From assembly GCA_012267425.1 (NCBI GenBank), contig JAAXGO010000118.1, positions 1 through 33,113 of the forward strand: 33,113 bases of DNA, read 5' to 3'. This document shows, in pieces, positions 1-9,296 of this stretch; position 1 is the first letter of the stretch; every line of letters begins with the position of its first letter. The position numbers were made by a program, and so were the translations under genes. This DNA is from Rhodothermales bacterium. GTDB taxonomy: Bacteria > Bacteroidota > Rhodothermia > Rhodothermales > Bin80. The notes under the pieces are model-generated. The model saw only the letters and a program-made list of their open reading frames with translations. It was not told the DNA's origin and searched no databases.

Positions 1-966
1 GTCGTGCTATTCCTTTTGGCCGCGTGGCAACGGAAAAGTGCTATGCGCCGTTTCGGCGAAACGGGCTTGGTGCGCAGGCTTGCCTCGACGATAAGTAGAC
101 GGCGCCGGCGCTGGAAGGCAGGCTTGAAGACGGTGGGTCTCGCATTTCTGGCGTTCGCGCTCGCTGGCCCGCTGGTCGGCACGAAGCTCCGCGAAGTCAA
201 GCGCGAAGGCGTCGACATGGTGATCGCTCTTGACGTGTCGTTGTCGATGACGGCGGAAGACGTAGCTCCGAACCGACTCGATAGGGCGAAGAACGAAATC
301 CGAAAACTCCTCGGCGATTTGCGCGGCGATCGGATCGGCCTGGTCATATTCGCCGGCGACGCCTTCGTGCAGTGTCCGCTTACGACGGACTACGGTGCCG
401 TGCGGCTGTTTCTGGACGTTGCCTCACCGGATCTTCTGCCGACGCCTGGGACAGATTTCGGCGAAGCCCTCCGGCTTGCTGTGCAGGCGTTTGAGGCTCC
501 AACGGAAGCGGATGAAGATGCGCGATCACGGGCACTTCTTATCGTTTCGGATGGCGAAAACCACGTCGCGGACCTGGATGCCATCTTGGAAGAAGCGCGC
601 CGGCACAACGTCATTGTGTTCGCCGCAGGCGTAGGAGAGCCGGCCGGAGGACCGATTCCCCTTTACCAGAATGGGAGACACGTCGGGTACAAGCGTGACT
701 TGAGAGGAAACATCATCCACACCCGCCTGGAAGAAGCGGGACTCAAGGCGCTGTCCGAGGACGGGGCATACTTTCAGATTGCGCGCACGTCAAGCTCGCT
801 GCCGAAAATAATCTCGGCCCTCGAACGTTTGGACAGGGCCGAGTTTGGTGCGGAGGAGTTCGAGGAATACGACAACAAATACCAGATACCGCTTCTGTTG
901 GCGCTCCTGCTGCTGTTGGTAGAGGGTGTACTTCCGGATCGGAGAAAATCGACAGCTTCGGCGTAA
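1..966 (+). CDS. batB: BatB-like von Willebrand factor A domain membrane protein (5' end truncated by window)
   Basis: VWA MIDAS motif DVSLSMTAEDVAPNRL, GDRIGLVIFAGDAFVQCPLTTDY, C-terminal TM segment; followed by batC/D/E-type genes. Confidence 0.88.
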   Translation, partial: VVLFLLAAWQRKSAMRRFGETGLVRRLASTISRRRRRWKAGLKTVGLAFLAFALAGPLVGTKLREVKREGVDMVIALDVSLSMTAEDVAPNRLDRAKNEIRKLLGDLRGDRIGLVIFAGDAFVQCPLTTDYGAVRLFLDVASPDLLPTPGTDFGEALRLAVQAFEAPTEADEDARSRALLIVSDGENHVADLDAILEEARRHNVIVFAAGVGEPAGGPIPLYQNGRHVGYKRDLRGNIIHTRLEEAGLKALSEDGAYFQIARTSSSLPKIISALERLDRAEFGAEEFEEYDNKYQIPLLLALLLLLVEGVLPDRRKSTASA

Positions 967-995
967 GACAGGCTCCACAAACGACTCAGAAAACA

Positions 996-1766
996 ATGCA
1001 GGTCCTGACCATTGGCTTTCTGCTTCTCTTCGGCCAACTGATTCCAGGTGGAGCGAAGCAGGGCCGCGAAGGAAACCGGCACTACGAAAACGACAACCTC
1101 GAGCGTGCGGCAGACGCTTACAACCGCGGCTTGGAGTTCTATCGGGACGGGCTCAAGCCGGACGGTACGTTGTATGGACTGCAGCACAACCTGGGCTCTA
1201 CACTTCACCGACAGGAAAACTTCGACGGTGCGCAAGCAGCGTTTGCCCAAGCGCTTGAGCATGCCACGTCGGATATGGACTACGCGCGCGCGGCCTACAA
1301 CGCGGGCAACAACGCGTTTCGGAAACAGGAAGCGGAAGCCGCATTGGAGCACTGGCGGCAGGCGCTCCTCGCTGACCCGACAAACGCGGACGCGAAGTTC
1401 AATTACGAATTTGTAAAGCGCCAACAACAAGAGCAACAAGAACAGAATCAGGACCAGGAGCAGAATCAGGATCAGCCCGAGGAACAGGACCAACAAAACC
1501 AGGATCAAGAGAATCAAGACCAGGAAAACCAACAGGAGAATCAGGACCAAAGCGGCAGCGACGAGCAGAATGGGCAGCAGAATGAAAATGAGCAGCAGAG
1601 TGATGATCACCAGTCCCAGGGCCAATCTGAGCCCGCGAGGGAACAACAGCTGAGCCGGGAGCAGGCCGAACGCATTCTACAGGCGCTGGCAAACGAAGAA
1701 GAGCAGCTTCTACGCGAGGTGCAGAAGGTGAAAGGCAGACCTCGCAGGGTTGCCAAGGATTGGTAA
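996..1766 (+). CDS. batC: BatC-like TPR protein with Q/N/E/D-rich linker
   Basis: N-terminal signal-like segment, TPR pattern (GNRHYENDNLERAADAYNRGL..., YNAGNNAFRKQEAEAALEHWRQAL), ends KGRPRRVAKDW; position between batB and batD. Confidence 0.85.
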   Translation: MQVLTIGFLLLFGQLIPGGAKQGREGNRHYENDNLERAADAYNRGLEFYRDGLKPDGTLYGLQHNLGSTLHRQENFDGAQAAFAQALEHATSDMDYARAAYNAGNNAFRKQEAEAALEHWRQALLADPTNADAKFNYEFVKRQQQEQQEQNQDQEQNQDQPEEQDQQNQDQENQDQENQQENQDQSGSDEQNGQQNENEQQSDDHQSQGQSEPAREQQLSREQAERILQALANEEEQLLREVQKVKGRPRRVAKDW

Positions 1767-1782
1767 GCAGGCCCGTCACGTG

Positions 1783-3654
1783 ATGCGCACGCTGTGCGAC
1801 ATACGGCCCGCCGCTCCGGCTGTTTTTGGATTGATCCTGTGGGCGTGGGGTCCGCAGTTTGCCGTCGCACAGCAGGTTGAAGCCGTCGTCAATTCGACGA
1901 CAATAGGCACCGAAGAAACGCTGCGCTACACGATTGAGGTCTCCGGAGCGGATTTTTCCGGCATGCAGGCGCCCGCACCGCCCGATGCTGAAGGACTCGT
2001 CTTACTACAAAGTACCCCGTCAACGCAGAGCAGCACGTCGTGGGTCAACGGCAACGTGACGCGCAGCGTGGGATTTCAGTGGTTCTACCGAGCGGAGCAA
2101 GAAGGGCCGGCGCGCATTTTGGCCGCATCGGTAGATATAGACGGAACGACGTTTACGACCCAGCCAATCGACATTACAGTCGTCGCACAGGCGCAGCGCC
2201 AGCGGCCCCGCCGCAGGTCGCTGCTCGATCCGTTCGGTTTTGACAGCGGCGCGCCGGACCCACCCGCCGTCGTCGGCGAACGGGACATTTTTATACGGGC
2301 TGTACCGAATGCACGGACCGTTTATCAGAACGAACAGGTTACGATTGACTACGAGCTCTTCTTCCGCACGGATATGCAGCCCCGCAACAGTCGGTTAGCT
2401 GATTCGTGGGATGCAGAGGGTTTCTGGCGGGAGGAACTCGACGTGGAAACGCGCCCGATGCCTCGGGTGAGCGTCGAAAAAGGCATCCGCTACCAGTCGA
2501 TTGTCCTCAAGCGCGTGGCGGTGTTTCCGACACGCACGGGAACCCTTACCGTAGATCCGCTGCGAATCGAAACGGAGGTGTTTGCGCCGCAGGGTGGGTC
2601 CGATCCATTCAGCCGGTCGCTGTTTTCGCTGCGCACGCCGTACGTGACCGTCGAGCGGGCCTCGTCGCAGATTGGCGTTGAATCGCGTCCCTTGCCTCCG
2701 GGGGCGCCAGACACCTTTGCCGGCGCCGTCGGCGACTTCGACTTGGATGCACAGCTGTCGCGCACCGAGGTAGACGTCGGAGAGCCCGTGCAGTTGACCG
2801 TGCGGCTGTCAGGCGCCGGCAACATCGCGATGTTGGACGAGCCGGAGCTGTCGTTACCGGGAATCTTCGAGGCCTATGACCCTGAAATATCGACTCAGAT
2901 TACGACGAGCGGGAGCCGCGTAAGCGGCAGCAAGACGTTTACATACCTGTTGGTGCCTCGCTCTAACGGGACGTTTGACATCCCGCCAGTCGAATTTGCT
3001 TACTTCGATCCCACGTTAGAAACGTACCGTACGCTCCAGTCAGGGACGATGACAATTCGTGCCACAGGTTCCGCCCCAAGCATACGGGCGACAACCAGCA
3101 CGGTGTTAGGATTTCCGGTCGACGACATCGCAGGCCCGCTTGCCGCCACGCGTTGGGTACGATATCCTGCCCACCCCCTACATATGCGAGCCTGGCCGTA
3201 CATCGTGCTCGTCGTGCCGCTTATCCTGATCCTGCTTACCGTCGCGGCACGCCGCCGCGTCACACGCCATGCTGCCGACACCGCCTGGAGTCGCAATCGG
3301 CGCGCGCATCCACTGGCGCGCAAACACCTGAAGAAAGCCGTCGCGCTTCAGGCACGCGAGGATCCCCATGCATTCTACGAAGAGCTCGAAAAGGCGGTGA
3401 AAGGTTTTGTCGGTAACCGCATCGACATCGCAGAAGTGGGTCTGACTCACTCACAACTGGATAACGAGCTCGAAGCGGTCGGATTACCGTCTACGCTGAG
3501 AAAGTTGCTGCAGTCGTTTCTCAAAGCGTGCGATGCGGCGCGCTTTGCCCCTACAAGACCAACGGAGCAGGCCATGAACGACTCGCTGGATGGAGCCCAC
3601 GGCCTGATAGCATCGCTGGACGCGGCGCTTCGGGCGGAGGGCACGAGTCGATGA
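1783..3654 (+). CDS. batD: BatD-like protein (oxygen tolerance domain)
   Basis: ORF 1750-3654 with likely ATG at 1783 (MRTLCDIRP...AVAQQVEAVVNSTTIGTEETLRYTIEVSG), beta-rich periplasmic region, TM near C-terminus; operon context. Confidence 0.85.
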   Translation: MRTLCDIRPAAPAVFGLILWAWGPQFAVAQQVEAVVNSTTIGTEETLRYTIEVSGADFSGMQAPAPPDAEGLVLLQSTPSTQSSTSWVNGNVTRSVGFQWFYRAEQEGPARILAASVDIDGTTFTTQPIDITVVAQAQRQRPRRRSLLDPFGFDSGAPDPPAVVGERDIFIRAVPNARTVYQNEQVTIDYELFFRTDMQPRNSRLADSWDAEGFWREELDVETRPMPRVSVEKGIRYQSIVLKRVAVFPTRTGTLTVDPLRIETEVFAPQGGSDPFSRSLFSLRTPYVTVERASSQIGVESRPLPPGAPDTFAGAVGDFDLDAQLSRTEVDVGEPVQLTVRLSGAGNIAMLDEPELSLPGIFEAYDPEISTQITTSGSRVSGSKTFTYLLVPRSNGTFDIPPVEFAYFDPTLETYRTLQSGTMTIRATGSAPSIRATTSTVLGFPVDDIAGPLAATRWVRYPAHPLHMRAWPYIVLVVPLILILLTVAARRRVTRHAADTAWSRNRRAHPLARKHLKKAVALQAREDPHAFYEELEKAVKGFVGNRIDIAEVGLTHSQLDNELEAVGLPSTLRKLLQSFLKACDAARFAPTRPTEQAMNDSLDGAHGLIASLDAALRAEGTSR

Positions 3655-4421
3655 CGGCGAGCCTGAAGGTCGTGATGTCAGTCACCATGCTCACGTACCC
3701 CTTGGTAGGTGGCGCTTTCGGTCAGGTTGATGAGGCGGTGCGACTTCTGGATGCGGGAAATCAACACTATGCAGACGGGGCGTTCCGGAAAGCTCTGCAG
3801 GCCTACGAAGGTGCACTTTCGGCGGGTTTCACGAGTGGTGCACTCTATTACAACATGGGCAACGCCTATTACCGACTCGACAGTACGGGGCAAGCTCTTC
3901 GCCATTACGAAAAGGCGCGTCACCTCATTGGGGATGATCCGCAGCTCATGCATGGGCTGGCAATAGCCCTCGCGCGCATCGGCACGCCGTTTTCCGCAGT
4001 GCCCGTGCCGTTTTGGACCGTCGGTTGGCAGAATTATATCGCCCGGTGGGGTGTATGGGTCCATTTTTTCGCGGGATACATTCTGTACCTCATTGCTTCG
4101 GTTCTTTTCGCCTACAAGATATGGGTACGTCCGAGGAGTCCTTGGCACCGAAGGGCTCTCTTGGTGACGGCCATTGCGGGCGGGTTCTTCATTGCTGCGG
4201 CGTTCGGCATCTCGCTCAACGTCGCGAGCGACGCGCAGGCAGTAGTCATTGCGCGGTCGGCGCCGCTATATACCGAGCCGGATGATGCGGCGGAGACAGA
4301 GCTCTCGGTCCCCGAGGGCGTCATTGTAAGCGTCTTGGAGCCGTCAGGCGGCTTTGTCGAGGTGCGGTTGCCGAACGGCATTCGCGGGTATGTAGGGCAG
4401 CGTCTGGTCGGTGACATTTAG
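3651..4421 (+). CDS. batE: BatE-like TPR protein with C-terminal SH3-like domain
   Basis: ATG at 3651 overlaps batD stop (ATGA); TPR (AGNQHYADGAFRKALQAYEGAL, ALYYNMGNAYYRLDSTGQALRHYEKA), two TM segments, C-term SH3_3-like (AVVIARSAPLYTEPDDAAETELSVPEGVIVSVLE...RGYVGQRLVG). Confidence 0.82.
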   Translation: MTASLKVVMSVTMLTYPLVGGAFGQVDEAVRLLDAGNQHYADGAFRKALQAYEGALSAGFTSGALYYNMGNAYYRLDSTGQALRHYEKARHLIGDDPQLMHGLAIALARIGTPFSAVPVPFWTVGWQNYIARWGVWVHFFAGYILYLIASVLFAYKIWVRPRSPWHRRALLVTAIAGGFFIAAAFGISLNVASDAQAVVIARSAPLYTEPDDAAETELSVPEGVIVSVLEPSGGFVEVRLPNGIRGYVGQRLVGDI

Positions 4422-4451
4422 GTACAAAAAGACTCGACACGCGGTCTAGCC

Positions 4452-4539
4452 AAGTGGCCGCCGCAATCGGGCCTATGCCGCGCGCAAGACGTACGCCAAA
4501 TCGCAACTTGGTTGCAAACCGGTGGTGCGGCGGCTAATT
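4452..4539. ncRNA. Candidate structured intergenic RNA / 5' leader upstream of dnaX
   Basis: Perfect 9-bp inverted repeat GCCGCCGCA (4457-4465) / TGCGGCGGC (4526-4534), extendable outward with one mismatch, enclosing inner hairpin GCAAC-TTG-GTTGC (4503-4515); non-coding gap between batE and dnaX. Confidence 0.3.
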
Positions 4540-4586
4540 TGAGGGATTGCAGGAACTCCATTTTGTGCCCGCGTCATTGCCCAGGA

Positions 4587-6410
4587 ATGCCTGACCGCCC
4601 GTATCTGGTAACTGCCCGGAAGCACCGTCCGAACACCTTCGGCGAGGTGGTCGCGCAGGACCACATTACCGAGACGCTCAAGAATGCCCTTCGACTCGAT
4701 CGGCTTGCGCACGCCTATCTCTTCAGCGGTCCGCGCGGTGTGGGAAAAACGACAGTGGCCCGCATTCTCGCAAAGGCGATCAATTGCGAAACGCCACCCG
4801 TGAAGCGTGACGATCCGTCCGAACCGTGCCGCACGTGCAGATCGTGCCGTGATTTCGAGTCGGGACGCAGCCTGACGATTTTCGAAATCGACGCGGCATC
4901 GAACAACAAAGTAGAGGACGTTCGCGAACTCCGGGAAACCGTACGGTTTCCTCCGCAGGGTGCCAAGAAGAAGGTTTACATCGTCGACGAGGTGCACATG
5001 CTCTCGAATGCGGCATTCAACGCTCTGCTCAAGACGTTGGAAGAACCACCGCCGTATGTCCTCTTCATTTTTGCGACCACCGAGCCGCACAAGGTGTTAC
5101 CGACTATCCTGTCGCGGTGTCAGCGGTTTGATTTCCGACGGATCCCTGTAGATGACATTGTAGGGCACCTGACGGACATCTGTGACCGAGAAAAGGTCAC
5201 CGCTGACACGGAATCGCTCATTCTTCTGGCCCGCAAGGGGGACGGAGCGCTGCGTGACGCGCTCTCCGTTTTTGACCAGGCAGTCGCGCTCTGCGGCACC
5301 GAGCTGCGCTACGCAAGTCTTGCCGAAGCATTGCGTGTGGTCGACATTGACCTCTTTTTCTCGGTGACGAATCACGTGGCGGGCCGCAACGTGGCCGGCA
5401 TGCTGAGCCTTGTTGAGCGTATCGTACGATCCGGCTTCGATCTCCAGGATTTTCTGGTGGGACTGGCCGAGCACCTCAGAAATCTGCTCGTCGCCCGTGC
5501 GATGAAGGACGGAACGCTGATTGAAGCTGCCAATGCCACGCAACAGCGCTACGTGAAGGAAGCCGGCAGCTTTACCGAAACCGTGCTTATCCGCCTCCTC
5601 ATGGTCGTGGACGAGACGGAGCAGTCTATCGCGGTGAGCTCACATCCGAGGCTTACGCTGGAAATGGCCCTGATCAAGATGGCGGGACTGAGCGATGCCG
5701 TCAACATACAGGAAGCGCTCCGGCAACTGGAGAGGGTAGAAGAACTGGCACAGCAGGGTCGGCCGTTGCGCCGAGCCAAGTCACCGGCACCCGCAGTTGA
5801 GGCGTCCGCCGCAGAAGAGCCTTTGTCCCTTCCCGACACTCTTCCATCTCCCGCCCCGAGGAGCACGACGCCGGCGCCCAAGCGCGATACGTCCCCCGAC
5901 ACTGCACGATCAGGTCGGTCCCAACCGGCTCTGCCCGACATGTTTGCGGGTGGCGACCTATTTGGTCCTCCGGCACTTCCGAGGTCGCGCCCTGGTACGG
6001 AGCCCACGGCGCAGTCGACAACGGTCGTGGCCGCCGCTCAAAGCGAAGGCGTCGACTCGTACGTCGCGCTGTGGCCGGACATCGTGAGAATGCTCAAGGA
6101 AACGAAGATTCAAGTAGGATCGATGCTGGGCGATTCACGCCCGCTGTCGATCGAGGACGGAGAGCTTGTGATTGGTGTTCCGAACGATCTACACCATCGC
6201 ACGCTCAACGAGGTCGCGGACGAAGTGCTCGTGCAGTTCGAAACGAGGGTCCCCGTGCAGCGTCTCCGTTTTGTCGTTCAGGCCGGAGTAGTACCGATTG
6301 CACAGGATCCCGCAACGATGGATCCGCGAGAGTACATTAAGCTGCAGCGTAAGGAAAACCCGGTGATCCGGAAGTTGATCGACGACTTCGGCGCCGAATT
6401 GGTGTGGTAA
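4587..6410 (+). CDS. dnaX: DNA polymerase III subunit gamma/tau
   Basis: Likely ATG 4587 (MPDRPYLVTARKHRPNTFGEVVAQDHI); Walker A GPRGVGKTT, Zn-binding cysteines, VDEVHMLSNAAFNALLKTLEEPPPYVLFIFATTEPHK. Confidence 0.97.
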   Translation: MPDRPYLVTARKHRPNTFGEVVAQDHITETLKNALRLDRLAHAYLFSGPRGVGKTTVARILAKAINCETPPVKRDDPSEPCRTCRSCRDFESGRSLTIFEIDAASNNKVEDVRELRETVRFPPQGAKKKVYIVDEVHMLSNAAFNALLKTLEEPPPYVLFIFATTEPHKVLPTILSRCQRFDFRRIPVDDIVGHLTDICDREKVTADTESLILLARKGDGALRDALSVFDQAVALCGTELRYASLAEALRVVDIDLFFSVTNHVAGRNVAGMLSLVERIVRSGFDLQDFLVGLAEHLRNLLVARAMKDGTLIEAANATQQRYVKEAGSFTETVLIRLLMVVDETEQSIAVSSHPRLTLEMALIKMAGLSDAVNIQEALRQLERVEELAQQGRPLRRAKSPAPAVEASAAEEPLSLPDTLPSPAPRSTTPAPKRDTSPDTARSGRSQPALPDMFAGGDLFGPPALPRSRPGTEPTAQSTTVVAAAQSEGVDSYVALWPDIVRMLKETKIQVGSMLGDSRPLSIEDGELVIGVPNDLHHRTLNEVADEVLVQFETRVPVQRLRFVVQAGVVPIAQDPATMDPREYIKLQRKENPVIRKLIDDFGAELVW

Positions 6411-6431
6411 GACGAAGCTACGGAGAACGAC

Positions 6432-6782
6432 ATGTCAAGTTGGGAAGCGGGCGGATTCAATATGGCCGACCTCGTCGGCAAAGTAGCGGAGATGCAGCAG
6501 AAGATGGCTGACGTCAAAAGTGCACTGGCCGACGTCTTAGTCGAGGCCGAAGTCGGCGGCGGCATGGTCAAGGTGACCGCTACGGGGACACAGCGCATCA
6601 GGACCATCAGGCTCGAACGAGAGGTCGTCGATTCAGATGATGTGGAAATGTTGGAGGATCTCATCGTAGCCGGCGTCAATCTTGCACTCGAGAAGTCCGC
6701 GGACGCCGCCCAACGGGAAGTGAAGAAGACCGCGGGTGGAATGATGGGTCCTGGATTCGACCTAAGCTCGTTCGGATCGTGA
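6432..6782 (+). CDS. YbaB/EbfC family nucleoid-associated protein
   Basis: MADLVGKVAEMQQKMADVKSALADVLVEAEVGGGMVKVTATGTQRIRTIRL; between dnaX and recR. Confidence 0.93.
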   Translation: MSSWEAGGFNMADLVGKVAEMQQKMADVKSALADVLVEAEVGGGMVKVTATGTQRIRTIRLEREVVDSDDVEMLEDLIVAGVNLALEKSADAAQREVKKTAGGMMGPGFDLSSFGS

Positions 6783-6848
6783 TATGACACGGTGCTGTTA
6801 TCGCGCTGTCGGGCGATCCCCGCATCCTCCGGGCAAAGCGGGAATACC

Positions 6849-7481
6849 ATGCACTTTTCGTCCGAATCGGTAGAAGTCCTCATCGAGCAGTTTTTGAAGC
6901 TGCCAACCGTCGGCAGGAAAACTGCGCGGCGTCTTGCGGCGTGGGTTCTCAAGATGCCCAGAGGCGAGGTGGAGGCCCTGGTGGCAGCACTCCTAGCAGT
7001 CAAAGACCGCGTGTCGGAGTGTCCGATCTGCCAGAACGCCACCGACCGGCTTCCGTGCGCACTTTGTCGGTCCGAGAAACGTGATCACTCGGTGGTATGT
7101 GTCGTGGAGGAATCAAGCGATGTGGCTGCCTTGGAGCGCACGGGGGAGTACAGCGGTGTTTACCACGTGCTGCATGGCGTGATTTCGCCGCTTGACGGCA
7201 TTGGGCCGGACGAACTGAAAATCCGTGAACTTGTAAGCCGTGTGGCCGGCAAAGGGGAAACGAACACGATCGGAAACGAGGCACCGCGGATCGAAGAAGT
7301 GATCCTGGCTGTCAATCCGACCGTCGAGGGCGATACGACGGCGTTTTACATTTCGCAGCTCCTCAGCTCCTTTGACGTCACGATCACGCGCCTTGCGCGC
7401 GGGCTGCCGATAGGGGGAGATCTTACGTACGTGGACGAAGCAACGCTTTCGAGGGCCCTGGAAGGCAGGCGCCCGATGTAG
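6849..7481 (+). CDS. recR: Recombination mediator protein RecR
   Basis: [32 protein letters not shown] zinc finger, Toprim [41 protein letters not shown]; likely ATG 6849. Confidence 0.96.
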   Translation: MHFSSESVEVLIEQFLKLPTVGRKTARRLAAWVLKMPRGEVEALVAALLAVKDRVSECPICQNATDRLPCALCRSEKRDHSVVCVVEESSDVAALERTGEYSGVYHVLHGVISPLDGIGPDELKIRELVSRVAGKGETNTIGNEAPRIEEVILAVNPTVEGDTTAFYISQLLSSFDVTITRLARGLPIGGDLTYVDEATLSRALEGRRPM

Positions 7482-9140
7482 CTATCGGTGCGTGAAGCTG
7501 AGCAGAACGCCGACGACTACCACCGTGGCGGCACCGATCAGGTTGTGCCAGAGGAAGGATACTTCGGGTGCGCCGAAGGTTACGAGTGCAACAACTCCCA
7601 TGCCGGCTAAGAGTCCCACGAACGCGTCGAGGCCCTTGCCTCTGGGGAGCATGGCGAGAATAAACACACCCAGGATGGATCCGTAAAAAAACGATCCGAA
7701 GCGGTTGACGACTTCAATGAGCGATCCGAGGGTTGCGGCAAAGGTGGCTACGCCGCAGGCAAAAAGACCCCAAAAGCCGGTCGCAAGCTTTGAGACGGTC
7801 AGGAAATGACGATCCGAGCCCTCTGGACGGATCCAGCGGCGGTAGAAATCGATCACCGTGGCCGTAGACAGGGAATTTAGTTCGGCCGCAATGCTGGACA
7901 TGGCGGCGGCGATGATGGCGGCGATGAACAACCCGGTCAGTCCGATCGGCAGTTCGCGTAACGCAAAGCTCGGAATGATGTAGTTGACGTCACGCGTCGG
8001 TTCGCGGACCACCGATTCGGCGAGTGACAGTGCGTCTGAGCGAATGGCCAGGACATCGCGTTCGAGACGCAAGAAGGTATCCATCGCATGCGCCCGGGCG
8101 ACAGGATCCGATTCGTCGGCCACGACGCGGGCGGCGGCTTCACGCTCGTCGAAGGTGCTCTGAAAGCGCTCTTCCAGTGCCGCGTATTCTTCCGACTTTG
8201 CGGTGCGGACCTCGTTTTCGTGCGCCGGATTGTAGAGCAGCGGAGGCGCCTGGAAGCAGTAGAATACGAACACGAGAACGCCTATGAGGAGCACGAGCGC
8301 TTGCAGCGGGATCTTCCAATAGGCACTCATTAGAAGCGAACTGCGAGCTTCGCCGACCGACCGCGCCGCCAGATAGCGTTGAACCTGGCTTTGGTCCGTC
8401 CCGAAATACGACAGCATGAGAAACGTCCCGCCCAGAATGCCCGACCAGAAGGTGTACGTCTCGTTGAGTGTCAACGAAAAGTCGAAAGCCTTGAGTCGTC
8501 CCGTAGCGCCCGCAATCCTAAGTGCATCGTCCGGACTCACCGGCATTTTGACGAGCAGTACTACCACGACGGCCAACAGCGCGACGACGATGAGAATCAT
8601 CTGCTTCACGTCCGCCCACGCTACGGCCTGGATGCCGCCGAACATGGTATACAGAACCGTCGGGATGCCGATCATCGCCACGCTGAGTGTTAGATCCCAT
8701 CCGAACACGGCAGAGAACACGACGGCGGGAGCGGCCACGATCGTGCCGCATGACATGCCCCGTGACAAAAGGAATAAAAAACTCGTCAGTGACCTCGTCT
8801 TCGCGTCGAATCGCCTCTCCAGATACTCATATGCCGTGAACACCTTCGACCGGTGAAGAAACGGGACGAGCGTCACTCCCAATATGACCATGGCAAGAGG
8901 CAGCCCGAAGTAAAACTGGATGAACCTGATTCCATCGGTTGCGCCCTGCCCGGTCGTGCCGATCATAGTCACCGCCGAGAGCTGTGTGGCCATTACGCTG
9001 AGCCCGACAGCCCACCACGGCAAGCTCTGATTTGCCAGGAAGTACCCTTCGATCCGATACGTGTCGCGGGACCGCCGCATGCCGTCCCATACGACATAGC
9101 AGAGATAGGCAGTGACGATGATCCAGTTGATCGGGTGCAC
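7482..9140 (-). CDS. Sodium:solute symporter (SSS) family transporter
   Basis: Multi-TM protein with SSS-type N-terminus YFLANQSLPWWAVGLSVMATQLSAVTMIGTTGQGATDGIRFIQFYFGLPLAMVILG; GTG start. Confidence 0.93.
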   Translation of the reverse strand: MHPINWIIVTAYLCYVVWDGMRRSRDTYRIEGYFLANQSLPWWAVGLSVMATQLSAVTMIGTTGQGATDGIRFIQFYFGLPLAMVILGVTLVPFLHRSKVFTAYEYLERRFDAKTRSLTSFLFLLSRGMSCGTIVAAPAVVFSAVFGWDLTLSVAMIGIPTVLYTMFGGIQAVAWADVKQMILIVVALLAVVVVLLVKMPVSPDDALRIAGATGRLKAFDFSLTLNETYTFWSGILGGTFLMLSYFGTDQSQVQRYLAARSVGEARSSLLMSAYWKIPLQALVLLIGVLVFVFYCFQAPPLLYNPAHENEVRTAKSEEYAALEERFQSTFDEREAAARVVADESDPVARAHAMDTFLRLERDVLAIRSDALSLAESVVREPTRDVNYIIPSFALRELPIGLTGLFIAAIIAAAMSSIAAELNSLSTATVIDFYRRWIRPEGSDRHFLTVSKLATGFWGLFACGVATFAATLGSLIEVVNRFGSFFYGSILGVFILAMLPRGKGLDAFVGLLAGMGVVALVTFGAPEVSFLWHNLIGAATVVVVGVLLSFTHR

Positions 9141-9155
9141 GGTGCCGTAGAGCGT

Positions 9156-9278
9156 CTAGACGTGGTAGCGCGCCTGGAGAAGCCAGAGTATGACGAGTGT
9201 AACCGCTTGCACTGACATGACGAAGAACAGCACGCGTCCAAAGGATCGTTTCTTCACTGTATTGTCGGAGTCTTTCAC
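9156..9278 (-). CDS. Small single-TM protein (40 aa), candidate symporter accessory peptide
   Basis: Not in the supplied ORF track. Reverse-strand GTG ORF reads VKDSDNTVKKRSFGRVLFFVMSVQAVTLVILWLLQARYHV*; basic flank then one hydrophobic helix; 15 nt upstream of the symporter start on the same strand. Confidence 0.55.
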   Translation of the reverse strand: MKDSDNTVKKRSFGRVLFFVMSVQAVTLVILWLLQARYHV

Positions 9279-9296
9279 GCGGATGGAAAGGGGCGC

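Noticed and set aside
774-1646. 290-aa minus-strand ORF (MFPRGLRLALGLVIITLLLIFILLP...)
   Set aside because: Antisense of batC; its hydrophobic 'LILLLVLIL' run is only the complement of the Gln/Asn/Glu/Asp-rich linker.
4441-4534. Possible tRNA or SRP RNA before dnaX
   Set aside because: No tRNA T-arm (GGTTCRANNCC) or acceptor pairing, and no SRP GGAAGG/AGCAGCC-type loop; kept only as an unclassified structured element.
5549-6007. 152-aa minus-strand ORF in dnaX
   Set aside because: Antisense to the dnaX C-terminal region; no independent support.
4587-6410. Programmed frameshift in dnaX (gamma/tau)
   Set aside because: No A-AAA-AAG type slippery heptamer noticed in the reading frame.
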